NCBI GenBank assembly: GCA_019454665.1
Contig: JACFNW010000136.1
Span: 1 to 6,426, forward strand
Reading direction: 5' to 3'
DNA: 6,426 nt
DNA from: Fimbriimonadaceae bacterium
Lineage (GTDB): Bacteria > Armatimonadota > Fimbriimonadia > Fimbriimonadales > Fimbriimonadaceae
The notes under the pieces are model-generated. The model had not been told where the DNA came from. It made no database searches and worked only from the letters and a program-made list of their open reading frames with translations. How positions within the stretch are numbered: position 1 is the stretch's first letter; each line of letters begins with the position of its first letter. Below, one piece after another: positions 5,690 to 6,426 of this stretch. Both the position numbers and the translations under genes were made by a program.

Positions 5690-6426
5690 GGGTTGCCTCC
5701 GAACACGATGGCGTTGAGCAGCATCTTCCACTGGCCGGGCCACATGGCGCGGAAGCACGGGTCGTCCATGAACATGACCACGCGCCCGTTGCCATAGGGT
5801 TGCTCGTGGGCCCACACGGTGCCGGCGAGCCGCTTCTCCGAATCGTCCCAAACCCAGCCGCTCAGCAAGTTCTTGGGATCTCCCTCCTTGGGAGCGGGGA
5901 TCCTAAGCACGCTGCCACCCTCCTTGCGAGGGTTGTAGAACGTGTTTCCACTGGCCAGAATGCCCAGCCGCGCCTTCCCTTCCTTCGCGGGGTAGCCGTA
6001 GGCCAGAATCGAACGGGCGTCGAGTTCGGCGCGGAAAAGCGAACCCGGCAGCGAGTCGCGGTCGTCGGGGTTCTTGGCCCGCTCCAACTCGACCAGGCCG
6101 CTGGTGCCGATCGCCCATCCCGGTTCCCCGAGCACGACCACGCAGCCGCCCGAGCGGACCCAGTTCTTGAAGTTGTCCGAGAGAGCGCGATACCGCCCCG
6201 CAGGCAACACGATGGTGGCGTACTCCTTCAGGTCGCCGTCGAGCGCATTGGTTCGCAGGGGATCGAACGGTATCTTGAAGCGCCGCTCCAACAGGTACCA
6301 CAGCGGCCCGTAGTCGGTGGAGCCCTGCTCGTCGCCGAACACCACGCCCAAACGGCCCTGCCGCAGCGAGCGGTTCGAAGCCGACCCCGGCCCGAAGGCC
6401 CCCTCGTCGGGGAAGCCGGCGTTCAA
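5686..6426 (-). CDS. M14-type zinc carboxypeptidase homologue, C-terminal part
   Basis: The frame is open at the right edge, so only the last 246 residues are seen and the true start is outside the window. The visible part resembles the C-terminal region of large secreted M14 carboxypeptidases from several phyla. It has a glutamine-amidotransferase-like fold: RLGVVFGDEQG (25-35), a putative strand at 70-75 ATIVLP, and WVRSGGCVVVLGEPG (89-103). After that come PGSLFRAELD (127-136) with AYGYPAKEG (142-150), and a final GNGRVVMFMDDPCFRAMW (212-229) with KMLLNAIVFGG (234-244), typical of how these proteins end. The catalytic zinc-binding HxxE domain, if present, would be upstream and cannot be checked. 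The stop overlaps the next start as ATGA, so the gene leads a run with DUF1801 and TSUP. An amidotransferase-like domain on another hydrolase is the main alternative. Confidence 0.75.
   Translation of the reverse strand: MNAGFPDEGAFGPGSASNRSLRQGRLGVVFGDEQGSTDYGPLWYLLERRFKIPFDPLRTNALDGDLKEYATIVLPAGRYRALSDNFKNWVRSGGCVVVLGEPGWAIGTSGLVELERAKNPDDRDSLPGSLFRAELDARSILAYGYPAKEGKARLGILASGNTFYNPRKEGGSVLRIPAPKEGDPKNLLSGWVWDDSEKRLAGTVWAHEQPYGNGRVVMFMDDPCFRAMWPGQWKMLLNAIVFGGNP
5696..5700 (-). promoter_or_regulatory. Ribosome binding site of the DUF1801 gene
   Basis: GGAGG lies six bases before ATG 5689, within the final codons of the upstream carboxypeptidase-like gene. It decides the start in favour of the 136-residue form over longer versions. 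Confidence 0.7.

Overview
This is a GC-rich bacterial chromosomal window with G/C-dominated third codon positions. It holds four complete protein genes and two partial ones. I see no tRNA, rRNA, CRISPR array, insertion sequence or phage gene. The organism cannot be fixed from the sequence. The single-chain fused E1 alpha/beta dehydrogenase, a dnaA with no dnaN beside it, and a possible leaderless -10 element next to a start codon would fit a deep-branching phylum such as Armatimonadota (Fimbriimonadia-like), but that is a guess.

Left part (1-2378). A short open frame at 1-126 on the minus strand runs off the left edge and may be the start of a secreted or membrane protein. Beside it, also on the minus strand, lies a ThDP-dependent 2-oxoacid dehydrogenase E1 with alpha and beta subunits fused in one chain, most like the branched-chain enzyme. 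Its start is unusual: the best-supported initiation codon is ATA with a good ribosome binding site. Roughly 250 bp separate it from the divergent dnaA. That interval holds weak promoter candidates for both directions and two inverted repeats, each lying just downstream of one of those promoters.

Middle (2379-4564, plus strand). dnaA is intact, with all four domains and some atypical residues in otherwise near-invariant motifs. It is followed after 33 bp by a gene for an unrecognised secreted protein with a strong Shine-Dalgarno sequence. That protein is built from two copies of one roughly 100-residue beta-rich unit. A perfect 10-bp inverted repeat closes the unit and overlaps the stop codon of the convergent gene, so it may end transcription from both sides.

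Right part (4545-6426, minus strand). Three genes are coupled by ATGA stop/start overlaps, in transcription order: the C-terminal part of an M14-type zinc carboxypeptidase homologue (cut by the right edge), a DUF1801 protein, and a TauE/SafE-type (TSUP) membrane transporter. They are almost certainly co-transcribed. No shared pathway is evident.

Overall these are mostly recognisable housekeeping and metabolic genes. No defence system or new multi-gene system is evident. The points most worth checking are the ATA start, the duplicated secreted protein behind dnaA, the structured dnaA leader, and the possible leaderless gene at the left edge.
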